Below, piece after piece: positions 10,401-22,400 of a DNA stretch of 64,000 bases; position 1 is the stretch's first letter; every line of letters begins with the position of its first letter. The notes under the pieces were generated by a model. The model did not search any database and had not been told where the DNA came from. It saw nothing but the letters and a program-made list of their open reading frames with translations. The position numbers were made by a program, and so were the translations under genes. The DNA is taken from the NCBI RefSeq assembly GCF_014873485.1, contig NZ_JADBDT010000001.1:868001-932000 (forward strand), in the 5' to 3' direction. Source of the stretch: Sphingopyxis sp. OAS728. GTDB lineage: Bacteria; Pseudomonadota; Alphaproteobacteria; Sphingomonadales; Sphingomonadaceae.

Positions 10401-13400
10401 CATCGATCGTTGCGACATAGGCCGCGCCCGCCGCAGTGCCGTCACCGACACGGATCACCGCCTGCGCGCCGTCCAGCCTCAGCGCGTCGCCGGTGATGCG
10501 ATAACCGTCCGTCGCGAACTGCATCCCCGAGGCGCCGACCGCGCCGAGGCTGTTGTCGATCGTCACCGTTCCGGCGTTGCCCGAGAAGATGGCGAAGGCG
10601 CCATCATCATAGCCCGCGTTGACCGCACCCGTGATGTCGGCCCAATTGTCGTTGCCGAGGCCGTTCTGCCAGGTGCCGTCGCCGCCGTTCACGGCATTGT
10701 CGAACTTCGGCCCGGCCGCGCCATCCCAGAAGTTGAGTGTCGCCGATCCCTTGTTGATCAGGTTCACTTCGCCCGCGATCGACGTCTGTACCTGTGCGTT
10801 GGCGCCCGCGGGCATCGTCCCGAGCACGAGACCGTTGTCGGTCAGCGCGCCGGCATAGTTGATGATACGATAGAGGCCGATATCGAATGCACCGCCCGTC
10901 GGCACCGCCACGTCGAGCGTGCCGTCGAGGACGAGGTCGCCGCCGACGTTGACCACGTCGTTGAGCGGACCGCCGACATCGTTCGCGCGGCCGAACTCGA
11001 AGCCGAGCGTCGCTCCCGCAGCGAGCGCGAGATTGCCGTTGATCGTCAGCGTACCGGGCGCGCCCGCGCCGGGGGCGAGTGTCGCGCCGCTGTTGACGAA
11101 CATATTGCCGCCGATGATGCCTGTCCCGCCCAGCGTCGCGCCTGCGCCGACGTTGGTCGCGCCCGTCGCGGCCGACTGGTCGCCATTGACGAGCAAGGTG
11201 CCCGCACTGACGCTGGTCGTCCCGCTATAGCTGTTGCTGCCAGTCAGGATCGTCGTGCCCGAACCATTTTGGTCGACCCCGCCGCTGCCCGAAATCAGAC
11301 CCGCGAAGGTCTGGGTGTCGGCGCGACTGAAGACGAGCAGGCCATTGTTGACGATGTTGCCCGCGATCGAGCCCGAGGTGCCTCCATTGCCGAGTTGCAG
11401 CGTACCCCCCGCGATCGTCGTGCCGCCGGTGAAGAGATGGTCGCCGGTGAGGATCGTCCTTCCCGAACCCATCTGCTCAAGCGAACCGCCGCCCGAAATC
11501 AGTCCGGCAAAGATCATATCGTCCGACCGGTTGAACGCAATAACGCCGTCGTTGACGACATCGCCGGTGATCGCGCCGCCGGTCCCGCCGCTGCCGATCT
11601 CCAGCCGTCCGGCGCGGATCGCCGTATCGCCGGTGTAGACATTGTTCGCCGTCAGGACGAGCGTGCCCGCTCCGTCCTTGGTCAGGCTGCCCGCGCCCGA
11701 AACGACGCCCGCAAGCGTCAGACCCGCATCGGTCAGGAAGGTCGCATCGCCGTCAAGGTCGACCGTGCGGTTCGAAACCACCGCAGCGGTCGTGTGCAAG
11801 GTGCCACCCCCGAACGACAGTCCGCCCGCCGCATCGCCAAGGTTGGCGTCGGACGAAATGCGGAGGGTGCCGCCGTTGATCGCGGTGCCGCCGGCATAGC
11901 TGTTGGCACCCGACAGGACGAGCGTGCCCGCGTCGGTTTTGACCAGCATGGCGGTGCCGGTCAGATCGGCGTCGATCGTCGCGGTATAGCCCGCGCCCGC
12001 GGTGCTGTTGTCGCCGACCCGGACGAGCGCCTGCGTACCCGTCAGCGTCAGCGTGTCGCCGGTGACGACATAGCCGTTGCTGGCGAACTGCATGCCCGAG
12101 GTCAGGACGTTGCCGCCGCTGTTGTCGATCGTGACGGTGCCCGGCGCCGCGGCGAAGACCGCGAAGCTGTCCTGCGCATAATCGGCGTTGATCTCCCCGT
12201 TCGCGTTGGTCCAGTTGTTCGAACCACCGGCGACGCGCCACACGCCATCGCCGCCGTTGAGCGCACCATCATGCTTGGGTCCGGCAGCGCCGTCCCAAAA
12301 GCTGAGTGCGAGACCCTGCGAATTGACAAGGTTCACCTGACCCGCGACCTGGGTTTGGACCAAGACGCCCGCGGCACCGCCGGGAATTGCACCAAGGGTC
12401 AGACCATTGTCGGTCAGCGCGCCGCCATAGTTGAATATGCGGTAGATGCCGGGGCCGAAGGTCCCGCCCGCCGGGACCGTCACATTGATCGTTCCGTCGA
12501 GCGTCAGGTCGCCGCCGACATTGACCAGATCGTTGAGCGCGCCGCCCGGGACATCGGCCTGTCCGAACTCATAATTCAGGATCGAACCGCCGGCGAGCGA
12601 CAGATTGCCATTGATCGTCAGCGTGCCTGCGCTTTCGCCGGGCGCAAGGATCGCGCCGTCGAGCATCGCAACATTGCCGCCGATGGTGCCCGTACCGCCA
12701 AGCGTCGCGCCCGACAGGACCGTCATTGCCCCGGTCGCAGCCGACTGGTCGCCATTGACCAGAAGGGTACCCGCGTTGACGAAGGTTGCGCCCGCATAGC
12801 TGCTGGCGCCGGTCAGCGTCAGCGTGCCGAGACCATCCTTGGTCAGCCCGCCCGCGCCGGTGAAGCGCGGCGCGATGCCGATGTCGTGGCCGTCGGTATC
12901 GACAATGCCGCCGTTCGCGCCGAGCGTGATGTCGAGCGTATCAAAGTCGTTGAAGAAGCCCCCATTATCCGCGGTCGCGCGCAGCACGCCGCCGTCGAGA
13001 GTGACGTTAGCGTCGCCCAGCCCACGCACAAATCCTGAGGTTTCCAGAACCGCACGATTATTCGTCGGCCCCTGCAGGATCAGCGTTCCACTGACGCCCG
13101 CCGCCCCGCCGAGATAGATCCCGCCTTCAGATCGAACTAGGCCGCCATTTTCGATGAGCAGCGAACCGTTCGCCTGATTGCCGATGGTCAGATTGAAGGT
13201 CGTCACCTGCCAGCTTGATCCGGCGCCCGTCACGACCGCGCTGCCGGTGGCGTTGGCACCGATATAGCCCTGATTGCTGACGGCGCTTGCACCATTTTCG
13301 ATGCGCAACGTTCCGGAACCGAAGCTGCCAACAGTCAATTGCTGGCTGTTGACCCATGACGTTCCCGCTCCGGACAGGATGGCGTCGCCATGCGACGACG

Positions 13401-16400
13401 TCCCGACGACCCCGTCATTGCTCGTGACCGTGGCACCATTTTCGATGCGCAGCGTGCCGGCGCCGGAACGACCGACGTTGATCCGTCCACTGTTTTCCCA
13501 CAGCGAGCCGGCCCCGTCGACCAGCACCAGGCCGATCCCGTTGCCACTCGCGCCGATCTGTCCGCCGATGCTGACGACCTTGCCGCCGTCGGTGATGTTC
13601 AACGTGCCGATACCGTCGTAACCGACGAGCACATCGCCATTGTTCGTCCATGTCGAGGCGACACCGTTGGCGCCGACGCCCGAAACATTGACGACACCCT
13701 GGCTGCCGGCGTTGGAGCCGATCCAGCCCGACTGATTGCTGACCTGACCGCCCGCGGTGATGTTCAGCGTGCCGTTGCCGAACTCGCCAATGACGATGTC
13801 GCTCGCCCCGGTCCATGTCGAGGCATTGCCGCTCGCATCCTGTCCCGAAACGGTGACCGTTCCCCGACTGCCCACATCGTCACCGATATAAGCGATATCG
13901 GCGACGGTCACGATGCCGCCGTCGAGGATGTTGAGCGTGCCCGTGCCAAGGCGGCCGACACGGAGGATGCCCGTATTTGCCCAGGTCGAGGCGTTACCGC
14001 CGGCGGCCGTACCGATGACAGTGACGATGCCCTGTTCGCCAACCTCGCGGCCGATCACACCGTCCGCATTGGTCAGCGTCCCGCCGCCCGCGAGCCGCAG
14101 TTCGCCGGCGCGCACATTGACCTCTCCGGCAAAGCTGTTCGTGCCCGTCAGGACCAGCGTGCCGAGGTCGGTCTTGATGACGTCGCCGATGCCGGTCAGG
14201 TTCGACGCGATCGTTGCGGTATAGGCCGCGCCGCCGATCGAGCCGTCACCGACGCGAATGATCGCCTCGGCCGCGGTGAGTGCGATACCGTCGCCGGCGA
14301 TCACATAGCCGTCGCTCGCGAACTGCATTCCCGACGCCGCGACGGCGCCGAGTGAGCCGTCGACGGTAACCGTGCCGCCGGTACCCGAGAAGACCGCAAA
14401 GGCATCGTCGGTGAAGGGCGCGTTGGCCGAGCCGTCGAACTCGGTCCAATTGTCGTTGCCGCCGCTGTTCTGCCACAGGCCGTCGCCGCCGGTGATCGCC
14501 CCGTCGTTCTTGCCGCCATTGACGCCGTCCCAGAAACGCATGGTGAGGCCGGTCGTGTTGACCAGATTGACCTGGTTCGCGACCGAAGTCTGTACGAAAT
14601 AGCCCGCATCGACATCGAGCCCGTTGTCGGTCAGCGACCCGCCATAGTTGATGATGCGATAGACACCCGGATCGAAGCTGCCGCCCGGGGGCACCGACAC
14701 ATTGAGCGTACCGTCGAGCGTCAGGTCGCCGCCGACCTCGATCAGATCGTTGAGCGCGCCGCCAACGACGTTCGCCTGCCCGAAGTCGACGTTGAGCGTC
14801 GCCGCCGGAGCGAGGGTCAGGTTACCCGCGATGGTGAGCCTGCCCGGAATCCCGCCGATGTCGCCCGGATTGAGGTTGCCGTCGAGAATGTCGACATTGC
14901 CGCCGACCGTGCCGGTGCCGCCCAGCGTGCCGCCCGTTGCGACAATGACGCCGCTCGTCGCGCCGCCGAGGATGCCGTCGACGAGCAACGTGCCGCCCGC
15001 GACCGACGTCGTGCCCGTGAATGCCGAGCTGTCGCCGGTGAGGCGCGTGGTGCCTGCCGCATGGCCGATCGTGCCCGCGCCCGACATGGCGTTGGCGAAG
15101 AGATAGTCGGCCTCGATATGGTTGAAGTTGAGCTCTCCGGCGCCAGGGCCGAAGCTGATGCTGCCATCGATGTAGCCAGCTGCCGCAGCAGCAGCGCCCT
15201 CGACGCCGCCGATATTGACGGTGCCGCTGGTGCCCGCATCTTCGGCGAGTGAAATACCTGTACCGCCGGTCGCCCGTCCGCCATCGGCGACCGTCAGAAT
15301 GCCGTTGCCGGTGGTCGTGCCGACCGACAACAGGCCGCTGGTGGTGAAGGTCGAACCGGCGCCCGATACCAGCGCGTTCGCGCCTTGGGCGATCGTACCG
15401 ATCTGCGCCGAAGCAAAGCTCGTAGTGGCCCCGTTAAGCACAGAGAACTGGCCGTTGCGCATGATGAAAGTACCGCTGCCCGTCCAGTTCGACCCGGCGC
15501 CGGTGACGGTAGCGGTGGACATGGTGGTATTGCCAGCGATCGCGCCGATAAAGGCTGCTTGGCCCGAGCGTAAGATGCCGCCATTGCTGATCATGATTGT
15601 CGAGGTCGCTGCTGTTGTGGTCGCCGCCTGAAGCTGGCCGTTGTTCGCCAATTCGACCAGCGAACCAGCACCCGAGATGTTCAGGTCCGCCGAACCCGTT
15701 CCCGCCAGCGTACGAAGCTGCATGCCGGTACCAGAGGTCGTCCGGATCACACCGCCGTTCGTGACATTGATCGTCGCGCCGCTCGGGCTGGTGACGACAG
15801 CGGAAACGCGTTGGGCATTGAGGGTCGAACCTGCGCCCGAAACGGTGAGCGAGCTGCCCTGCGCGGTCACAAGTCCCGTCGTCGCCACCGTGTTTCCGGC
15901 ATTGATCCGCAGCTCGCTGCCCGGCTGGGCGGTGATGTTGCCGCCGAAATTGCTGTTGCCGGTGAGGTTCAATATCCCCGCGTCGACGGCAACCGAGCCC
16001 GTCCCGAAGAAGGAGCCGCCATAGCTGTAACTGTCGGACCGGTTGAAGGTGAGCGCGGTCGCGCTGTTGAGCATGATGTCACCCGCGAACGAACCGCTGG
16101 TGGCGCCATCGCCGATCCGCATCCCGCCCTGCGCAATTGTCGTGAGCCCGGTGTGCGCCGCATTGCCGGTGATGATCAGGGCGCCGAGACCGGTCTTGGT
16201 CAGCGACCCCGACCCGTTGGTGTTGCCCGCGAGCGTCAGCGATGTGCCGGCGTTGAAGGTCGTCGCCACATCGATCGCGCCGCTGCCGATGAAGCTGATG
16301 TCGCGGTTGGTGACGATCGGGGCGATCAATTGCAACCTGCCGCCGTCGAAGCTGATGCCGCCCGCCGCGGTGCCCAGATTGGCGTCGCCCGAGATCTGGA

Positions 16401-19400
16401 CGGTGCCGCCGTTGAGCGCGGTGCCGCCGGTGTAGCTGTTGGCGCCGCTCAGGACCAGCGTGCCGGCGTCGGTCTTGACCAGCCGGCTCGCGCCGTTGAG
16501 ATTGGCGTTGATCGTCGCGACATAGCCCGCGCCTGCCGCGGTGCCGTCGCCGACGCGGATGATCGCATCGGGATCGACCAAAGTCAGCGGTCCGCCATTG
16601 ATCAAATAGCCACCCGTCGCGAACTGCATGCCCGTCGCGGTGACCGCGCCGCCGCTATTGTCGACCGTGACCGTGCCGGGCGCGCCCGCGAAAATCGCGA
16701 AGGTGCCATCGGCGTAGGCCGCGTTGATGCTACCGTCGGCGCCCGTCCAATTGTTGTCGGCGCCGCCGAGATGCCAGGTGCCGCTGCCGCCGTTGACCAC
16801 ATCGTCGAACTTGGGCCCGCCCGCGCCGTCCCAGAAGCTGAGCGACAGGCCGTCGCTATTGATCAGGTTGACCTGCCCTGCGACCGAGGTCTGAACGGTG
16901 ACATTGCTGCCCGGCGGCATAGAACCCAGCGCGAGCCCGTTGTCGGTCAGCGTACCGCCATAGTTGAACACGCGGTAAATACCGCCGCCGAAATTGCCGC
17001 CGGTCGTCACATTGACGTTGATCGTGCCGTCGAGCGTCAGGTTGCCGCCGACGTTGACGAGGTCGTTGAGCGCGCCGCCCACGACGCCCGCCTCGCCGAA
17101 TTCGAAGTTCAGCACCGAACCGCCTGCCAGCGCCAGGTCGCCGTTGATGTTCAGCGTGCCGGGGCTGTTGCCCGGTGCGAGGATGCCACCGTTCAGCACG
17201 TTGACGCTGCCGCCGATCGTCCCGTCACCGCCGAGCGTCGCGCCCGAAGCGACGGTCACAAGGCCCGTCGCGGCCGACTGGTTGCCGTTGATGCGGAGCG
17301 TACCGGCGTTGACGTTGGTCGCGTCGGCGTAGCTGTTGTTGCCGCTGAGCGTCAGGATGCCCGCACCCGACTTCGTAAGCCCGCCCGCGCCCGAAATCAG
17401 GCCACCCAGCGCAAAACTGGTTCCGGCGTCGGTCAGGATCGTGCCCGCGCCGGTCAGGCTAGCATTGCGCGCGCTCGCAAAGGATGCGGTCGTGCGCAGC
17501 GTGCCGTTCGCGAAGGTAAGACCGCCGGCCGCTGCGCCGAGGTTGGCATCGGCCGAAACCTGCAACGTGCCGCCGAGGATCGAGGTGCCGCCGGCATAGC
17601 TGTTGATCCCCGAAAGCACCGTAGTGCCCGCGCCGACCTGCCGCACAGTGCCGCTGCCCGAGATCGTCCCCGCAAAATTGACGAGGTCCGACCGATTGAA
17701 AACAAGCACGCCATTGTCGACGACATCGCCGACGATGCTGCCCGTCGTCCCGCCATTGCCAAGCTGGAGCGTGCCCGCGTCGATCGTCGTGCCGCCGGTG
17801 TAGCTGTTGGTGCCGGTGAGCACCGTCGTCCCCGTCCCCGCTTGACGCAGCGCGCCGGTACCGACGATCTGGCCGCCATAGGCGAGCAGGTCGCTGCGGT
17901 TGAAACCGAGCGTTCCGAAATTGTTGACGAGCGCGCTGGCAATCGAACCCGTCGTCCCGCCGCCGCCGACGAACAGCGTGCCGCCGTTGATGTTGGTCGA
18001 TCCGGTGTAGCTGTGGTTGCCCGTCAGCACCCAGGTGCCGCTGTCGTTCTTCGCAAGCGTGGTGACGCCCGTTCCGGCGTTGCCGATCGAACCCGCGAGC
18101 GTGTTATTGCCCGTGTTGGTGCCGCCAAGCGCGATCGTGCGAGCAAGGTTGTTGCTCGCCAGCGTCACCAGCCCGGTGTCGGTGAAGACGATCGCGCCGG
18201 CGCCCGACGATTCGATGAAGGTGACGCCCGCCGACAGGGTGAAGAGGCGGTTCGTCGTGTCGCCGCTGCCGGTATAGCGCAGCGTCGAGCCGTTGCCGAT
18301 GACGAGGTTCGCCGCAGCCGCCGACGAGGCGCCGATGCTGCTGGCAAGACCGCCGTTCGACAGCTTGTCGACCGCGAGCACGCCGCCGTTGATCGTCGTC
18401 ACGCCGGTGTAGGTGCTGTTTGCGTTGGTCAGCACCCACGTACCCGCGTCATTCTTGGTCAGGCGGGTAATGCCGGTGCCGTTGTTCGTGATTTGCGCAC
18501 CGAGGATATTATTGCCGGTGTTGGTTCCGCCGAGCGTCAGCGTCTGCGCGGTGTTCGCGCTGGCAAAGGTCAGCGGTCCGGCGTGCGTGAAGGCGATCGC
18601 GCCGGTGCCCGACGCATCAAGCTTGCTCGTCGTCGAAGCGCCGAGCGTGAACTGACGGTCCGTGCTGCCGCCGGCGCCGATATATTGCAGCGTCCCGCCG
18701 CTCAGCACGAGATTGCTCGCCGCCGAGGAGGACGAACCGATCGAACTGTTCGCGCCGCCATCGTCGAGACAAGCGACCGCAAGCGTCCCCTGATTGATGA
18801 CGGTGGCCCCGGTGTAGCTGCTCGAACAGCCCGAGAGCTGCTGGATGCTGCCGCCATTCTTGATCAAACCGCCGGCACCGCTAATCGCACCGCCGAAATT
18901 GGCCGCGACAAGGCTGCCGCCGAGATTGATCGTGAGCGTCGCGCCGCCGAGCGTGATATTGCCGCCCGCCGATCCGCCGCCTGCCAGGGCGGCGACGCTG
19001 TTGCTGTATCCGTCAAGGTCGAACAGGACGCCCGCGGTATTGTCGAGCGACAGCCAGCCGCTGCCAAGTGCAGTCGTCGACCCGGCACGCAACGTGCCAT
19101 TTATTACGCGAAAATTGTTGGTCGAGCTGTTCACCCCGGACAGGAGCAGAGTCCCGGCACCGTCCTTGAAGAAGAATCCGCCGCCGGTAATTGCGCCGGA
19201 AAATTCCAGCGTTGTCCCTGCGTCGACGACATTGATGTTGCCGTTTCCGGTGAGCGCAAAACCGCGATCGGTCGAGGCGCTGGCGCCGGTATAGCCGAGC
19301 GTCCCGCCCGCAAAGACGAGGTTCGATGCCGCCGCCGACGAGGCACCGATCGCGCTCGCCTGCCCACCGTTCGCGATACAGTCGATCGCGAGCCCGCCGC

Positions 19401-22400
19401 TGATCGTCGTGACGCCGGTATAGTCGTTGTTGCAGCCGTTGATCGCCTGCGTGTAGCTGCCCGCACCACGGGTGAAGCCGCCGGTGCCGGTGATCCGGCC
19501 CGTAAAGGCGCCCTGGCCGCCAGCGGTCGTCAAGGTGCGGCCGCCAAGATCGACAAGGCCGCCGCCGATGATCGCCGCAGCATTGATATCATAACCGCCG
19601 AGATCGAGCGTCGCGCCGGCGTTGACGGCCATATAGCGCCCGCCCGGGCCAAACGCCCGCGCCGAGCCGGCGCGCAGGGTTCCGGCGGTCACGATCGTGT
19701 CGCCGCTATATGTGTTGGTGCCGCTGAGGACGAGCGTTCCCGCGCCATCCTTGACGAGATTATTGCCCGAGCCCGTCGCCACGCCGCTGATCGTCAGCGT
19801 CGTTGCCGCCTGCTCGACGTCGATGCGGCCGTTGCCGAGCGCGAGCGTGAAGCCGCGGTCGGTCGTGACGCTGCCGCCGGTGTAGCGCAGCCGGCCGTCG
19901 TTGGAGAGGATGATGTTCGCAGAGGCATTGCTTGCAGCACCGATACCGCTCGCGACACCCCCGTCGGTCAGCGTGTTCACGGCGAGCGTACCGCCGGCGA
20001 TCGTCGTCACGCCGACATAGTCATTTGCGGCATTCGCGAGCGTCAGCGTGCCGGCACCCGTCTTGGTAAAGCTGGCGTCGTCGGCGCTCGTCACGAGACC
20101 GGAAAAGGTCAGGTTGGTTCCCGCCTGCGTCACGTCGATCGTCCGCGAGATGCCGCCATTGACCAGCGTGAAGCCGCGATCGCTGCTGGCGGTGCCGCCC
20201 GTATATTGCAGCGTCCCACCCTCGATCACGAGGTTGCCCGACGCCGCGGACGACGAACCGATGCTCGACGCAACGCCGCCGTTCGCGATGCTCGAGACCT
20301 GCAGGATGCCGTCGGTCAGCGTCGTCCCGCCGGTGTAGCTGTTCGCCCCCGACAGCACGACGCGGCCGGCCCCGCCTTTCGCGAAGGAGGTGACACCGCC
20401 GCCATCGACGATCGCAGACGCGATCGTGAAAATGCCGCCGCCATTATGCTGGACGCCAAGCGCCCCGCCCGCGACGCCGCTCGTCAGCTGACCGCCGGTG
20501 ATCGTCTGGTTCGCCGTGCCGACGCTGGGCGCGATGATGATCGTGCCGTCGACGCCCAACGTATTGGCCGCACCGACGGTGACCGTCGACCCTGCCGCGG
20601 CCGAATATCGCAGGCCCGCAAGGTAGACATTGCCGCCGACTGTGCCCGAATAGGGCGAATTGGCGGCCCCGGCGCTGTCGCTGATGATTTCGCCGGTCGC
20701 CCAGGTGGCGGCATTATCCTTGTTCGTATAATCGGCCGCGTCGAACGCAACGACATTGCCGCCAACGATCTTGGCATAATCGGATCCGTTGACGGTCGCC
20801 CAACCGCCGAGCACGCCGTCAAGGTTGGTCGTCGTGATCGCGCCCGCGCCGGGCAGCACGAAATTGACCAGCCCGCCCGTACGATTGATCGCGCCGAGAT
20901 TGAGGTTCACCGTACCGCCCGCGCCGCTGATCCCGCGCAGTGTGTTGCTGCCCGCGCTGACCGTCAGTCCATTGAATGTCTGGCTGTTGACCTCGCCCGC
21001 CGCGCCCAGCATATCGAATGCACCGCCCGAAAGCACCAGATGCGATGCCGACGAAAGGATGTTCGACACGGGGCCGCCCGCCCCGGTAAAGTCGAGCGCG
21101 AGCCTGCCCCCCGCAACCGTCGTCGCGCCGGTATAGCTGCTCGCGCCGGTCAGCGTGAGCGTGCCGGCGCCCGCTTTCGTGAGACCGCCGCTTCCGGCGA
21201 TGGCACCGCCGAAGCTCTGCGCGGTTGCGGCATTGACCGTCAGCGTGGCGCCGCCGAGCGCGACCGTGCCGCCATTGCCCGTGAGCGACGGCGCGACGAG
21301 ATCGAAGCCGCCGAGGTCGAGCGTCCCGCCGTTCACGACAAATCCCGTCGCGTTGCCGAACGCCCCGGCAATCCCGGCCCGCAGCGTACCATTATTTACC
21401 GTTACGGTACCGCGCTGGGCATTCGCCCCGCTCAGAACCCAGGTTCCCGCGCTATCCGCGACGATATTGCCGGTACCCAACATGACGCCCGAGAAGATAT
21501 TGGTCCCGGTATGGCTGCCACCGAACGTCAGCGTATCGGGATTCGGAGTCCCGGCGTTGAACGCGAGCGCGCCCGACAGCGTGAGCGCGCCGGTGCCGTC
21601 GTTGCGGATCGCATTGGTCGCGCCATTGACCAGCCACTCGCGGTTGCTGGCATCGCCCGCGCCGATATAGCTGAGCGTTCCGTTGTTCAATACGATTGTC
21701 GTTCCTGCACCGAGCGAACTTACAGCCCCGATATCGGCGAGCTTTCCGACACGGATTTCGCCCGCCAGCGCTGCCTGATCGGTAAAGATATTCGCGTTGC
21801 CGAGCAGGACGTGGCGGCCAGCCGCGGCACTGAAACCGAAAGCCCCGCCGCTCAACACGCCGAGCAGGCGGACGTCGGCGGTGTCGGCAAAGAATGTCCC
21901 GGCGGTCGAAATATCGACGTCACCTGTGATTTCGAGCGTACCCGTGCCCTGATTGCGGATCAGCGCGGCGTTGCCGTTGATATCCCAATTGCGGTTCGAA
22001 CTGTCACCATCGCCAATGTAGAAGAGGGTGTCGCTATACTGGCTCTGCTGGTTAAAGATGATCGTACCGTCGGCGACCGTCACCGGCGCGCCGAGCGAAC
22101 TCGCCTCGCCAAGGTTGCCGATCGAGGTGAAGCGCGCCGAGCAGGTTCCGTTGCAGCCCTGGAAGACCGTGCGACCGGTATAGTCGCTCAGGTTGTTGCT
22201 CATCGTGATGCCGCTCGCCGCAAGCTGCACCGATCCGTTGCCTCTTATCTGGGCGGCGCCTGCGCCGGTTCCTTCGAGGATCAGATTGCCGCCGTTGCCG
22301 ATCGTAACCGTTCGCGACGTGCCCGCGCCGCCGATCGACAACCGGACGTTCGAGGCGGCCGCGGTGAATATATTATTTCCTGCGGCACCGAGCGCGCTGT

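Noticed and set aside
9220..13038. A second long plus-strand frame of 1272 codons opposite the same gene
   Set aside because: Same cause. The apparent internal repeats mirror the autotransporter repeats in another frame.
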